A stretch of DNA of 64,000 nucleotides from Riptortus pedestris (GCA_019009955.1 CM032230.1:129917501-129981500); one strand, 5' to 3'; shown: positions 1 through 11,469, numbered from the stretch's first letter. The notes: generated by a model not told the origin, from the sequence alone. Numbers and translations are program-made.

Positions 1-1475
1 CGTTTCGTAATTGGTTCTGCTGGGGTGTTTGCATCTCGTTTGGTGTTACTGGTGAGTTTCTTGAGTAGTTTTTCGATCGTGTGTCGTTTGTAGCCGTTGT
101 TGTAGGCTATCTGGTATATTGTCGTTAGCTCCTTGTCGTAGTTGTCCCTTGAGAGCGGCAGTGTGTTCAATCTGTGTAACATGTGTCGAAACGCAGCGAG
201 TTTATGTTGAGTTGGGTGATTTGAAGTGGCTTGGATAGTTGTATCTGTGGCTGTGGGTTTTCTGTGTATTCCAGGCTGTCGGCTTTTCTAGTAATTGTGA
301 GATCAAGGAAGTTCAGTGTTCTTTCGTTTTCCGTCTCCATGGTGTAACGTATGTTCGGGTGGAGCTCGTTGAGGTCTGATAGTATCTCGTTGATGTTGTC
401 TGTTTCGGTGATGCAAAAGGTGTCATCTACGAATCTGAAGTATCTTGTAATGTGGTGTTTGTCCATGAGTTTTTGTATGTGCGTATCTTCGATGTGCTGA
501 ATGAATATCTCCGTTAGTATAGATGAGGTAGGATTTCCCATTCCGAGTCCGTCTGTCGGGATGTATATCTCGTTGTTGAAGCGAAAATAATTCTGTTTGA
601 GCACTGTCTTTGTCAGGTCAGCGATTTCCCTGATGTAGTCATCATCGTATAAGTCGCTGAGTCTTGTAGTGAGTATGTCGATGGTTTCTTGCACTGGTAT
701 AGGTGGGAGTATAGGTCTTTTATGTCGAATGAAACCAGTCTTGTTCGTTCTGTGATGCGTACGACTGCGAGTTTGTTCACAAGTTCTATAGTATTCTTGA
801 TGGTGTATGTGTTGGGCAGGTGCACTCTGTCTCTGAGTAGAGATGTGATGTGCTTTGCCAATCTATATGCGGGCGATGGTCTGTAGATTACAACTGGTCT
901 CATGGGTACGTTCTCTTTGTGAATCTTGGGTTGAGCACTCAGTATAGGTGGCCCAGGATTCGTGTTCAAGTATTTGTAGTATTGCTTGCCAATGGTATTA
1001 GTGCAGCGTTTCAGTGTCTCACGAACTCGTCTCTGGTAGGCGTCTGTTGGGTCTGTCCTTTGTCGAATGCAGATGGTGTCCTCGATGAACTGGAGGGTTT
1101 TGTCGACGTAATCTTGTGTGGTCATGATTACAGTTGCGTTTCCTTTCTCAGCTTTAGTTATCGTGAGTTTGTTCGTCCGTCGTTTGGTCCTTAAGGTTTT
1201 CGCCGTGTAGGTTTCGTTTGGGTGGTGTTGATACCTCTTTGTTTCTTGGTGGTGTTTTCTAGAATGTCTGCTATCTTGTGTCGCGTCCTCTCCTGTTTGT
1301 GCTGCGGTAAATAGGTGATGGCGTTTTCTGCGTTGATGATGTTCGTCTCCAGTGTGTCTCTTATGTTGACATTGGGTATATTGTTATACCTATATATGTT
1401 GTCTTCAGTCCTTTCTCCAATAATTTCGACTCGTTTTCCCATCGAAAGCACAATGCCAGCTGTACTCGACGATCA
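1..1475 (-). pseudogene. Penelope-like element reverse transcriptase, broken, cut by window edge
   Basis: A Penelope-like retroelement (PLE) polymerase read on the minus strand in three open segments lying in three frames: 1191-1451 (N-terminal region), 613-1125 and 167-694. The middle segment holds PKIHKENVPMRPVV and SFDIKDLYS, the fingers and motif-A region. The last holds GLGMGNPTSS (motif B) and RFVDDTFCI (motif C, catalytic VDD). Beyond about 270 the family-like reading HRKPTATDTTIQATSN continues in another frame down to base 1. So at least three frameshifts separate the parts, near 1190, 700-710 and 270. RTs of this type copy element RNA at the insertion site. The endonuclease domain would lie left of the window. 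The segment from 1451 opens with GTG, not ATG, and a TGA lies upstream in frame, so the true start is not visible. Family identity is firm from the motifs; the copy cannot be functional. Confidence 0.9.
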
Positions 1476-2361
1476 GCCAGTAAAGACGGACTCCACCAAA
1501 AGGTATGACAACAGTATTATTTATATTGGCGGTTCTAACCCTTTATTTGAATTAGGAGAATGATTATATTTGATTTTTCTATTTGTACCATAGCAGATAT
1601 ATTTTGAATTTTCGTAATCTATGAGAGTCTAGAGAAGTTGTAAAAAGAATAATCATGAATGTATAAGTAATTATGTAGCATCTAAAAAGGCCATAAAATG
1701 AATCTGTACATTAGGCTGTGTCCTGTAGTTATTATTCTCTTCATTTAGGGAACTAACTATTTTAAAACAGTTATTTTATTATTTCGGTTGCAGCCGTCAC
1801 TTTAGCGATGTGATAAATTACAAGCCATCGGTTTCAAAGACAATTTACAACATAGATATTTAGAAGAAATAAGAGCTATTCGTTTTTAATTAAATTGGTA
1901 GGCACTTCTATAAATTTAATTAAAAGTAATAGAATATTGGAAAAATAATTAAATAAATCGTCCTCGACGCCATTCATTTACATAGTTTTTATATAATAAT
2001 AAATAAGGATAGAATTTAAAGTTAATTTTGAATATTGGAGTTTAAAACTGCAATTATGATTAATTGCGTGAAAAAAATGCAAATTGACCGGCCTTTGAGG
2101 AAGCTGTGATGAAGATAGGGTTTCATAGCTATTATAATACTTATACTGTTGTTGTGACATCGATATGGTAGCGAAACCTATAATTATTGGTCATCAGTTA
2201 AATTTCCTTAGGATATTAAATAAAAAATGTATACGTATATGTAGACAACGTGTCAAATCGAATCAACTGGCTTTTTCTAGCGCCTAATTTGGGTAAAACT
2301 AATTTGAATATTCATTTAAATTAATTATAACCGGAAACTTTTGAGTGACAGTAAAATTTAA
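1476..2361. other. AT-rich DNA, nothing recognised
   Basis: About 890 bp of AT-rich sequence between the PLE remnant and a SINE. No motif, repeat end or coding pattern was recognised on either strand. Confidence 0.5.
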
Positions 2362-2525
2362 AATTAGGCGATGGTTTTAATCTCGCTCAGCAAACCTAGA
2401 GTCGTAAGTTCGATTCCCACCACTTAGAAAAAAAAATTCTTAGTCCTAGCCTGGCTAGAAAAACACGTAACCAATTTATAACTCTCCCAAATTAGACTTA
2501 ATAGTTGAAAGTGGTAAACAATAAC
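2362..2525 (+). repeat. tRNA-derived SINE, degraded
   Basis: A B-box-like GTTCGATTCCC follows an A-box-like region. The downstream body (CCTGGCTAGAAAA, then CCCAAATTAGACTTA and AAAGTGG) matches, with decay, the better SINE copies at 51876-52092 and 60737-60906. Confidence 0.6.
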
Positions 2526-3191
2526 TCGACACAACAAATTATAAAATTGGAATAATTGCTGTAGTATCTATCATTTCTATATAACAACGTCTATCAATAA
2601 GCTGATTTACCTAGTTCATATTTAATTACAGACTGGTGATTTCATTTCATCACCTGATTTCTATTTCTGCATTAGTAAGAAGCCTCGGTAAAAAGAAACT
2701 GAAATGAAAACTGGACATGAGGCGTTTACTGAATCTGTTACTCAAATTAAAAAGTCCGTCACGCAGGAGCGTGAAGTTTTACAATAGATAAATTTCACGA
2801 GAGTCGAGCAGTTAAGGAAACGGCCGAAATAGCTTTTGACGGGAAAGTCACCCGTCCGTTAGCCGCCCAGATTTAATAAAAATGCAAATAACTCGGCTAA
2901 TATTCAAGATAGAGAATAAATGTAAATAACAATATTTATAGCAAATTTAATTGATTTGCAATAAGATTGATTCTGTAAAAGTTTTCGATCCGACGTATAG
3001 TAACGGAGATATTTTGAATTTTCGAAAATCCTCCCCTTTAAACCCCCCCTCCCACTGGTCCGATTTCAGCCGTTAACGAACTTGAACTTTCTTTTTACAT
3101 AAACGACTAAATATCGAGTTTGGTAACGATCAAATAAAAATTTCGACCGCTAGAGCGGTAACAGACAAATATATATATACAGTTTTGAACG

Positions 3192-3392
3192 AACCTCATT
3201 TTATCTCTGGAATATGCTGGATGGTAGAGGAACCAATTGATAGGGATCAATAAGAAGGCCAAGTCCTCTACTGTTTTTTAATATAATGCAGAGTGCACTT
3301 TCGGAGTCAACGCTCCATCCTCAGTGCCTGATTAAAGCTGCGTTGCCTGGACCACGACCGCCGGGCGACCCCCCGCCCCATAACCTCATTTT
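3192..3392 (-). mobile_element. 190-bp Penelope-type insertion with target-site duplication
   Basis: The 11-bp sequence AACCTCATTTT occurs at 3192-3202 and again at 3382-3392. It occurs once in intact RepA copies, so it is a target-site duplication around a 190-bp insert. Read on the minus strand the insert contains a hammerhead-like core. It has no coding capacity. It may be the terminal repeat of a PLE or a small non-autonomous ribozyme-bearing retroelement; the sequence alone does not decide. Confidence 0.7.
3275..3340 (-). ncRNA. hammerhead-ribozyme-like motif
   Basis: On the minus strand CTGAGGA (3318-3324) is followed by a stem GGAG...CTCC and GAAA (3299-3302). Stem III forms between AGTGCA (3294-3299) and TGCATT (3285-3290) with loop CTC; it includes one G-U pair and leaves TTA as the cleavage triplet. 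A possible stem I, TTTAAT with ATTAAA, sits beyond a short internal loop. A U lies unpaired between CTGAGGA and stem II, which departs from the usual consensus. PLE terminal repeats are known to carry hammerheads; activity is inferred only. Confidence 0.5.
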
Positions 3393-3497
3393 CGTCATCT
3401 ACTAGGTAGGATCGATGGACATTTGAAGAAAAAATTTGTAATTCCGTCATGAGTGCGACCTCAATAGCTCATTTCCCTTATGGGAAATCTGCTTAAA

Positions 3498-4367
3498 TAA
3501 ACAAAGAAACAGCTGTAGACAAGTAGGTTATAAATTATATTTATTAACAGGAATGAACAATATTCATTGTCATATCTGGATCAATACAAGTTAAAAAATA
3601 AATAATTTCTTATATCTGGGAAACTAACTCAACAACACACCACTAACAAAAGGGGATGTAAAATAATTATTTGATTTTTTTTTTATTAAAACTTATATCA
3701 GACAAATGGAGTTAGTTCAGTTTAGACGTAAACGTTTTATACCACATTGTGCAAGAAATTATAATACAGCATAATCCGTGAAATGATAATTCTCGAAAAC
3801 ACTTATTATTTATCGGGCCATTATTCAAGAGTTGGAATTCCTTCCAGACAGATTCATTGTATTTTAGGTTTGGCAACAAAACAGCTGGGAACATTGCTGT
3901 ATCCCCAATACTGAGCAATTTGTCTTTCTCCTAAATGTTGTACGCGTTCCTAATAAACGAAAAGCAGTAAAGGCTTTTATGAATGTTTTTATGTCGATTT
4001 GAAATATTCAGCAATTCAAGGATATGAAAGATGTTGGAATTATAGTAATAAATCTTCATTTCTTACTAACAGTTTCACCACGTCAATGGCATCTTCAGAA
4101 ATTTTCAGTATAACGTTGTGTTGTTTCCTGAAGTACAACCTTCCTTATCATAAGTGCTGGATCCTGCAAAATCTATCACTCAACAAAAGTATATGACACT
4201 AATTTTTCATTTTCCAAAATTCTATATGTTTTCGGAGTTTTGATTTCCTCTTTTGAATAGTAAATAGTTGCTGATATCTAATGTTTTATTTATTTGTTTT
4301 TACAAAGACTTCTTAACCCCATTAATGAACAAAACAATTTTTCCCAGAATTTGAGAAAAAGTTCAAA
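3498..4367. other. AT-rich DNA, nothing recognised
   Basis: About 870 bp without recognised repeat ends or coding pattern. Short open frames here look random. Confidence 0.5.
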
Positions 4368-4467
4368 TACGACCTCATACTTATGACGGAATTTCAACTT
4401 TTTTCTTCAAATGTCCATCGATCCTACCTAGTAGATGACGAAAATGAGGTCCGTTCAAAACTGTATA
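4368..4467 (-). repeat. RepA fragment, palindromic-end side
   Basis: Reverse-oriented ATCGATCCTACCTAGTAGATGACGAAAATGAGG-type block ending in CGTTCAAAACTGTAT. The terminal palindrome is missing. It abuts the next RepA copy directly. Confidence 0.75.
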
Positions 4468-5396
4468 AAGTCCGTCACGCAGGGGCTGCGTAAACTAAGC
4501 AGATTTCCCTCGTGAAGTTTAGTAATAGATAAATATACATACTGGTAACACAACAACACCGTGAATAAATACAAACGGAAATAAGAAATGTTTCATCCAA
4601 TTTCAATAACCTGCCTACAGGAAGCGTTAGGTTAGAAATGTAAACAAACGGGTCGGCCCGCCTCACAACGGAAAGAAAAACAATTACTGAAATATATCAG
4701 AATATAACACCTTAATTTTATTGAGAACTATTTACTATATCTAGTACTGTAATTAATAATGAGTTAGAATAATTGTTATCTCAATCAATAAAATTTTAGT
4801 AGTCCAAAACTTTAAGATGGGGGGGGGGAGTCACCAGGACATGTTTGCATCTTGTATAATAAAGGTCTCTTGAATACAATTTTTGGTATTTAAACTTCCA
4901 ATAATGTGATTTATTATGTAGCAGAGTATTGTTTACGTAATATGAGTAGAAGAGGCGGTTTGCTGAAAACTTAAAAATGCAAATATCTCAGTAAATATTC
5001 AAGATAGAGAATAAACGTATATAACAATATTTATAGTAAATGTAATTTGCAATAAGATTGATTCTATATAATTTTTCCATCCGATGCATAATAACGGAGA
5101 TATATTGAATTTTCGAAAATCCCCCTCTAAACCCCTCCCTCCCTCTGGTCCGATTTCAGCCATTAACGAACTTGATCTCTCTTTTTACATAAAACGGTTA
5201 AATATCGAGTTTCGTAACGACAAAAATTGCTTCCGCCAGAGCTTTAACAGACAAATATATATATTTAATTTTGAACGGACCTTATTTTCGTCATCTCCTC
5301 GGATCGGATCCATGGACATTTGAAGAAATGTTTCGAAAATCGCGTCATGAGTACGACCTCAATAGCTGATTTCCCTTAAGGGAAATCTGCTAATAT
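4468..5396 (+). repeat. RepA, long form, near full length
   Basis: Starts AAGTCCGTCACGCAGGGGCTG and ends with the intact palindrome GATTTCCCTTAAGGGAAATC and TGCTAA. It contains the extra 450-bp block of the long form, marked by CCTGCCTACAGGAAGCGTTAGG, a poly-G run near 4818 and AAAGGTCTCTTGAATACAA. This is one of the clearest long copies. Confidence 0.88.
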
Positions 5397-5408
5397 ATTT
5401 GTCTTCCC

Positions 5409-5905
5409 ACCCCCCCCCCCCCCCACCCCCCCCCCCCCCCACCCCCCCCCCCCCCCACCCCCCCCCCCCCCCACCCCCCCCCCCCCCCACCCCCCCCCCC
5501 CCCCACCCCCCCCCCCCCCCACCCCCCCCCCCCCCCACCCCCCCCCCCCCCCACCCCCCCCCCCCCCCACCCCCCCCCCCCCCCACCCCCCCCCCCCCCC
5601 ACCCCCCCCCCCCCCCACCCCCCCCCCCCCCCACCCCCCCCCCCCCCCACCCCCCCCCCCCCCCACCCCCCCCCCCCCCCACCCCCCCCCCCCCCCACCC
5701 CCCCCCCCCCCCACCCCCCCCCCCCCCCACCCCCCCCCCCCCCCACCCCCCCCCCCCCCCACCCCCCCCCCCCCCCACCCCCCCCCCCCCCCACCCCCCC
5801 CCCCCCCCACCCCCCCCCCCCCCCACCCCCCCCCCCCCCCACCCCCCCCCCCCCCCACCCCCCCCCCCCCCCACCCCCCCCCCCCCCCACCCCCCCCCCC
5901 CCCCA
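5409..5905. repeat. C15A minisatellite, 31 perfect units
   Basis: Every sixteenth base from 5409 to 5905 is A and all others are C: 31 perfect 16-bp units (496 bp). The minus strand is G15T, a strong G-quadruplex candidate. Long open frames of Pro/His or Gly/Trp across it are only translations of the repeat. The array lies between a RepA end and a HelB copy. Confidence 0.97.
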
Positions 5906-6891
5906 CATAACTGCATTTTGTTTCTTTCGTGTATGTTTGTTTCTTTGTTTACCTTTCCACGCATAAACGGCTGAACCGAATTTTATGAAACTTGGTATGT
6001 ATATTACTACTTAGACTTTAATCTATATTAATTTTCTCTGAGAAGAACAGGAGTGGGGGTTATAAGGGAAGCCTGAAACTAAAGATAGCGATATTTTGTT
6101 TTCTATTGGTTTTTCGGCAAATATGAACTGAACAAAAGTGGTTTATTTTGTTATTTGGAGTAACTTTTGTTATATACACTTTTGTCGTATGCCAAAGTTT
6201 AAATGCGTTATACGCTAAAAACTATTGCGGGAGTCAACAATATTATTTGCCAAAAAAGACTCAACCGAACTAAATAAAACTCGGTATGTGTATTAGCAGT
6301 GAGGCCTTCATTATAATAAGCCATACCAACATTTCTATGGACGGGCAGGAGTGGGGGTTATAAGGGAAGCCTGAAATTAAAAATAGCGATATTTCGTTTC
6401 TTATTGGTTTTTCCGCAAATATAAACATAATAAAAGTTGTTTATTTTGTTATTTGGAGTAACTTTTGTTATATACACTTTTGTCTTATACCTAAGTATAA
6501 ATGAGTTATACGTTAAAACTTTAGCGGGCACTAACGGCTGAACCGAACTTAACAAAACTTGGTATGTCAATTAGCATTAATTCTTCCATGATTATAAGTT
6601 ATATTAAAATTTTTAGGTTCGAACGGGAGGGGGGTTATAAGGGAGGCCTGAAATAAAAATTCACCATATTTACATGTATAAGAGACGGGAAATATAAAAA
6701 TATCGAAGCCTGTAAAAAATTATCGAACAAATAATTCTATTATTAGCAAATCACCGGCAACGACGGGTATCAATCCTAAACACTGGGACGGGTAAATGTT
6801 AAAATATTGTGCAATGTAAAGCCTGCTAAAAAATACCATCACCATTCAGCCTCAAATGAATTCCCGGGCGAAGCCGGGTATCTGAGCTAGT
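5906..6891 (+). mobile_element. HelB Helitron-like element
   Basis: Starts within the tail region ATAACTGCATTTTGTTTCTTTC and a degraded (TTTG)n tract. It carries about three internal repeats marked by GGAGTGGGGGTTATAAGGGA, and ends with hairpin CCCGGGCGAAGCCGGG (6863-6878), 8 nt, then CTAGT (6887-6891). A GC hairpin about 10 nt before a CTAG end, with no evident target duplication, fits non-autonomous Helitrons, including Lepidopteran elements that interrupt microsatellites. Class is inferred. No Rep/helicase coding is present. Confidence 0.65.
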
Positions 6892-7036
6892 CGTTATTAT
6901 GAGTTGAATCAAAAAATGATATTAAAAATGTAATGTTCTATAAATGTTGTTATATACATTTGGACTCTTAATCGTGCATAAGCATATTTTAGTTTTTGGA
7001 CTCCTACACATGAACCCCATATTAACGATAAACTTT

Positions 7037-7158
7037 TAGCAGATTTCCCTTAAGGGAAATCAACTATTGAGGTCGTACTCATGACGCGATTTTCGAAAAA
7101 TTTCTTCAAATGTCCATCGATCCTACCCAGGAGATGACGAAAATGAGGTCCGTTCAAA

Positions 7159-7227
<69 letters not shown>

Positions 7228-8068
7228 TTCTCTGTTAACAGTCTAGCGATCGCAATTTTTATTTAATTGTCATCAAACACGTCATTTAATCGTTTTAGGT
7301 AAAAAGGAAGATCAAGTTCGTTAATGGCTGAAATCGGATCAGTGGGAGGGGGGATTTAGAGGTGGGGATTTTCGAAAATTAGAAATATCACCGTTACTAT
7401 ACGTCGGATTGAAACATTGTATAGACACCTTCTTCGTGCAAATTAAATTTACTATAAATATTAATATATACATTTATTCTCTATCTTTGAATATTAACTG
7501 AGATATTTTGCAATTTTTCAGTTTTCAGGCCATCAGCGAACCGGCACTTCTACTCATGTTACATTAACAATACTCTGCTACATAATAAATCACATTTATT
7601 TCGGTAGTTTAAATACCCAAAAATTGTTATTCAAGAGACCTTTTTTATACGTGATACATGCAAAAATATGTCCCGGTGACCCCCCCCCCCACCCCGTCTT
7701 CCGTCTTCCCCCCTCGTCTTAAGGTCTTGGATTACTAAAATTTGATTAATTGAGATACCAATTATTCTGACTCATTATTAATTACAATACTAGGTATAGT
7801 AAATAGTTCTCAATAAAGTTAATATGTTATATTCTGATATATTTCATAAATTGTTATTATTTCCGGTGTGAAGCGGGCAGACTCGTTTGTTTACATTTCT
7901 AACCTAACGCTTCCTGTTGGCAGGTTATTGAAATTGGATGAAACATTTCTTAATTGCGTTTGTATTTATTCACGGTGGTGTTGTGTTACCAGTATGTAGA
8001 TTTATCTATTACTAAATTTCATATGGGAAATCTGCTTAGTTTACGAAGCCCCTGCGTGACGGACTTTT
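7037..8068 (-). repeat. RepA, long form
   Basis: Reverse orientation from TTTTAGCAGATTTCCCTTAAGGGAAATC to GCCCCTGCGTGACGGACTTTTTT. The (AT)n tract is at 7163-7222 next to a degraded CTAGCGATCGC palindrome. The poly-C run near 7681 matches the poly-G run of plus-oriented long copies. Confidence 0.88.
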
Positions 8069-9496
8069 TTATAATTGTCTTCATTCATAAAAAAAATATT
8101 AAAACTCATAATATTTAGTGATTTTCTTTTTATCCCATTTCACTAACGATAAAATTTTATTTACATTAAGTCGAAACATCCTACATAATTTTCTACATTT
8201 AAACATTTCATTATCTCTTCTCCAAATAATGGGTATAATACTATTATTCGTTATATTAATGGAAATAAACTGTTTGTTCTTCTTTGTTATCTCTAATGAT
8301 GATCACTTTGCCAAATTAAATAGGATTTCCTCGTGAACAAAATATGCGTGGGCCAGTTTGAGTGGTTTTTCCTTTAGGGTAAAAAAAGGACTTTCAATCC
8401 GTTTAAACCTAGAAATAGTTTTAAAATATAAAATAATTTTGTTTTTTAAATAATATCTATTTTACTACTCATAAATTGAATCAATACTCATCGTCTGCTT
8501 GTGAAAACTAATATCGAAGGATGTAAAAATGAAAAAAAAAAATTAATTCTGGATGAAAATTGATTGAAAGAAGTGTGGAAGTTAAAATGAGTTGAATGAG
8601 CTACATCCATATCTATACTAGATAAACTTTATAAGTTCTTAATTATACTTATTAAATACTATATAAGGTGGTTTTGGAAATTACCTCAATTTAAAATTAT
8701 GTTCATTATTAAATTTGATCTATTTAGGTTATATGATGAACATTCATAGAGAGTATGTAAAAACGTGTGGTCTGTGTGTGTCGCAAGTACATTTGTCATT
8801 GTCTTGAATTTGAAATCTTGTTAAATAATGTCCTGTCTGTCCATGTCCCGTTAGAAATTATGTGAATTTCACATGGCGACTCTTAATTTCTGGGTTTCTT
8901 ATCGTAGAAAAATATGTTTCTAAACACTTCTGAACTCATTGCCTCTGAGAGCATTTTGGACCGGATATGCGTTAGTAACTAGGATTAATCTGAACTTTTT
9001 AAACTGAGTACTCTTCTTCCTATTTCTATTGGGGATGTCCTTAGCCCTTGAGATCATAAGAGCAACTAGGCGAGAGTACAAGAGCCTAAATCAATTAAGA
9101 AAGTTGCTGCCGTAAGTGTTACGGCTTGTAAAGGCAGGAGACCGACCTATAAAGCCCCAAAGACATATAAGGGTTAGAGCCCTATAAAGGCCCTAACTAT
9201 AAGGGCTGAAACTCTAAAGGCAAAGGCTGTAGGGGGTGCCTTTAGCCTATGAGGAGGCTCAGTTTCAGCTGAGGGCTAAACACTTACAATCCCAACTCTA
9301 ATCCCCGGATCAGGACAATGCCTACAGTGGGACGACTGTAACTCTTAACGTCTGTTTGACATTGAATAATTCTTACGGGAAGTTTGAAAGAGACAGGAGA
9401 CAGACATACGTTATACCGCACATAAAAGTCTCCCATGTGCGCTAACTTAGCCGATTTCGCTATGACTGGACGCGCTTTGATCTGCCATCATTTTTT
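8069..9496. other. unassigned AT-rich DNA
   Basis: No gene recognised. Around 8640-8760 and 8800-8870 there is weak likeness to the LINE-like 3' fragments at 18300 and 47850. At 9135-9290 short words such as CTATAAAGGCC, TATAAGGGCT and GGGCTAAA recur in a loose pattern of unknown meaning. Confidence 0.4.
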
Positions 9497-10047
9497 AGAG
9501 ATTTCCCTCAGGGGAAATTAGCTATTAGGGTCGTACTCATGACGAGATTTTCGACAAACTTCCTCATATGTCCATCGTCCCAACCCAGGAGATGACGAAA
9601 ATGATGTCCTTACAAAACTATATATTTGTCTGTAACCGCTCTAGCGGTCACAATTCTTGTTTAATCATTACCAAACTTAATATTTAGTCGTTTTATGTAA
9701 AAAGAAAGATCAAGTTCGTTAACAGCTGAAATCGGACCTGTGTGGGGGGGGGTTTGGAGGGGAGGATTTCGAAATATCTCTATTTTTATACGTCAGATCG
9801 AAATTTGTATAGGACCAATCTTATGGAAAATTACATGTACAATAAATATTCTTATTTAAACTCCCCCTCAATCTTGAATATTAACCGAGATATTTGCATT
9901 TTTACTTTGGTTCTAGTCGTGAGTTTCCACTGAACGATTGTTCAGCCGTTTCATTAACTATTCGAGTTTCGTGAAATTTCTCGATTGAACAAAATTCACC
10001 TGGGAAATCTGCTTTGTTTACGCAGCCCCTGCGTGACGGACTTTTTT
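9497..10047 (-). repeat. RepA, short form
   Basis: Palindromic end GATTTCCCTCAGGGGAAAT at the left and CGCAGCCCCTGCGTGACGGACTTTTTT at the right. Internal CCGCTCTAGCGG-type palindrome is present but the (AT)n tract is almost absent. Confidence 0.85.
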
Positions 10048-10127
10048 CTGTAATACAGTTGGTATTCTGGCATGGGCTGCGTAAATGAAGCATATTTCCC
10101 CCTTAAGGTCGGTAGGATGAAATTAAC

Positions 10128-10335
10128 AACTGTTACACGGCACTTTTTGTTACTATGATGATGACAGCCGTGTTATCGAAAGATTACCGCCCTTTTGAGC
10201 CATGATGGGACTAAGTATTTTAATTAAATTAGCCCGTTATTAAGTAAATGTCTTCTGCCAATGCGGGAATCGAACTCGCTAGCCTACATTTACTGCGTGA
10301 GATTCATCCTACCTACCTTAGAAGTCACACTTCCA
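10128..10335 (-). repeat. tRNA-derived SINE
   Basis: Minus strand: GAGTTCGATTCCCGC B-box (10255-10275 region), then the SINE body with a GATGGGACTAAG counterpart. It lies between a 15-bp inverted repeat (10058-10072 and 10340-10354). Confidence 0.6.
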
Positions 10336-10345
10336 CACCTGCCAG

Positions 10346-10696
10346 AATACCAACTCAGCCAAAAAAAATAATTTTAGAAAGTAGGAGAAAAAGAAAAAGA
10401 TTCTTTATTGCGTATTTTGAACTTTTAAACCAAATTATTTCATTAGGTAATTGTTTAAAATTTAAATTAATATTAACAATAAAAAATAATCAGAAGAAAA
10501 ATAATATGATAGCAAATGGCCCGATATAGCTAAAACAATATGTACCTCAACCTGGCATTCAACCATTGCACAACTGTTTACTACATTTTTTTTGAGGAAT
10601 TGCAAAGCTTCAGTATGACGGACATTTATATTACAAAGCAGCAAATTTAGTTCTTTTTATGATATTCTTTTGATGTTGAAATTGATGAGAATAATA
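10346..10696. other. AT-rich gap
   Basis: Short A-rich sequence between a SINE and RepA. No convincing coding or repeat signal. Confidence 0.45.
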
Positions 10697-11312
10697 AAGT
10701 CCCTCACGTAGGGGCTGCGTAAATTAAGCAGATTTCCCACGTAACGTTATGGCACTCTAGTGAATAAGAAATTACAATTAATCAATTAATATTTGGTTTG
10801 AGAAAAAACGTATAGAACAACAATGGTAGAACATCAATAGTTTTAACAAGACTTGTCCTATAACATTTTTCGATCCGACGCACAGTGACGATTGATGCAC
10901 AGCATCGAAAGCGCTTGCGTGTTCCTCACAAAGTAAAAGTTGAATTAAAATAATATTTAGTATTTAAGCTTAAAATAAAGTGGATCATGATATAATGACT
11001 TGTTGTTTATATAGTATATGTAGGAGGGGGGGGGGTGAGGTATAATCAACGTTGAAAAAGAAAAAAATGAAATATCTGGGTTAATATTCATGATTGAGAA
11101 AGGCCGTAATTAACAAAATTTATAGATGATTATTTTTACAATAAGATTGGTTCTACCGGATAACGGTGATATTCAGAATTTTCGAAATTCTTTCCCTCTA
11201 AACGGTCCTCATTTTCGTCATAGGTTCGATAAACTTTTGAGGAAATGTTAGGAAAATCGCTTCATGAGTACAACCTCAATAGCTGATTTCCCTTAAGAAG
11301 AATCTGCTAAAA
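10697..11312 (+). repeat. RepA, diverged
   Basis: Starts AAAGTCCCTCACGTAGGGGCTG and ends CCCTTAAGAAGAATCTGCTAAAA, so the right palindrome is damaged. The middle belongs to the diverged subfamily with TATAATGACTTGTTGTTTATAT. Confidence 0.75.
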
Positions 11313-11469
11313 CTATAGTGCAATGCTCTTTGAAAAAAAAAATAAATAAATAAAAATGTGATAAATTATTATTGTGGAAGCGTAGCTTCCTAAATGACAA
11401 TTTTTTCAATGCCCTGCCTACCTTAAACATGAAAAGCGGTTATTTTAGCGACCCGCTAGAGTGTTAACA

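Larger units (their letters stand above)
2750..3497 (+). repeat. RepA, short form, interrupted by a 190-bp insertion
   Basis: Begins AAAAAGTCCGTCACGCAGG and ends in the palindromic TTTCCCTTATGGGAAATCTGCTTAA. Internal RepA landmarks are present in order: the GGTTAATATTCAAGATAG-like block, TAACGGAGATATTTTGAAT, the CCGCTAGAGCGG palindrome and GGTAGGATCGATGGACATTT. The insertion at 3203-3392 splits the CCTCATTTTCGTCATC block. Confidence 0.85.

Noticed and set aside
689..1194. Plus-strand open frames overlapping the PLE
   Set aside because: Shadows of the minus-strand reverse transcriptase; no domain and inconsistent with the conserved motifs.
5376..5395. Bacterial-type terminator or operator from the palindrome GATTTCCCTTAAGGGAAATC
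   Set aside because: It is the conserved terminal palindrome of RepA in dozens of copies, so it is an element end, not a regulatory site.
5359..5974. Open frames of about 170-200 codons rich in Pro/His/Thr or Gly/Trp/Val
   Set aside because: They are translations of the perfect C15A repeat in every frame on both strands; no independent coding evidence.
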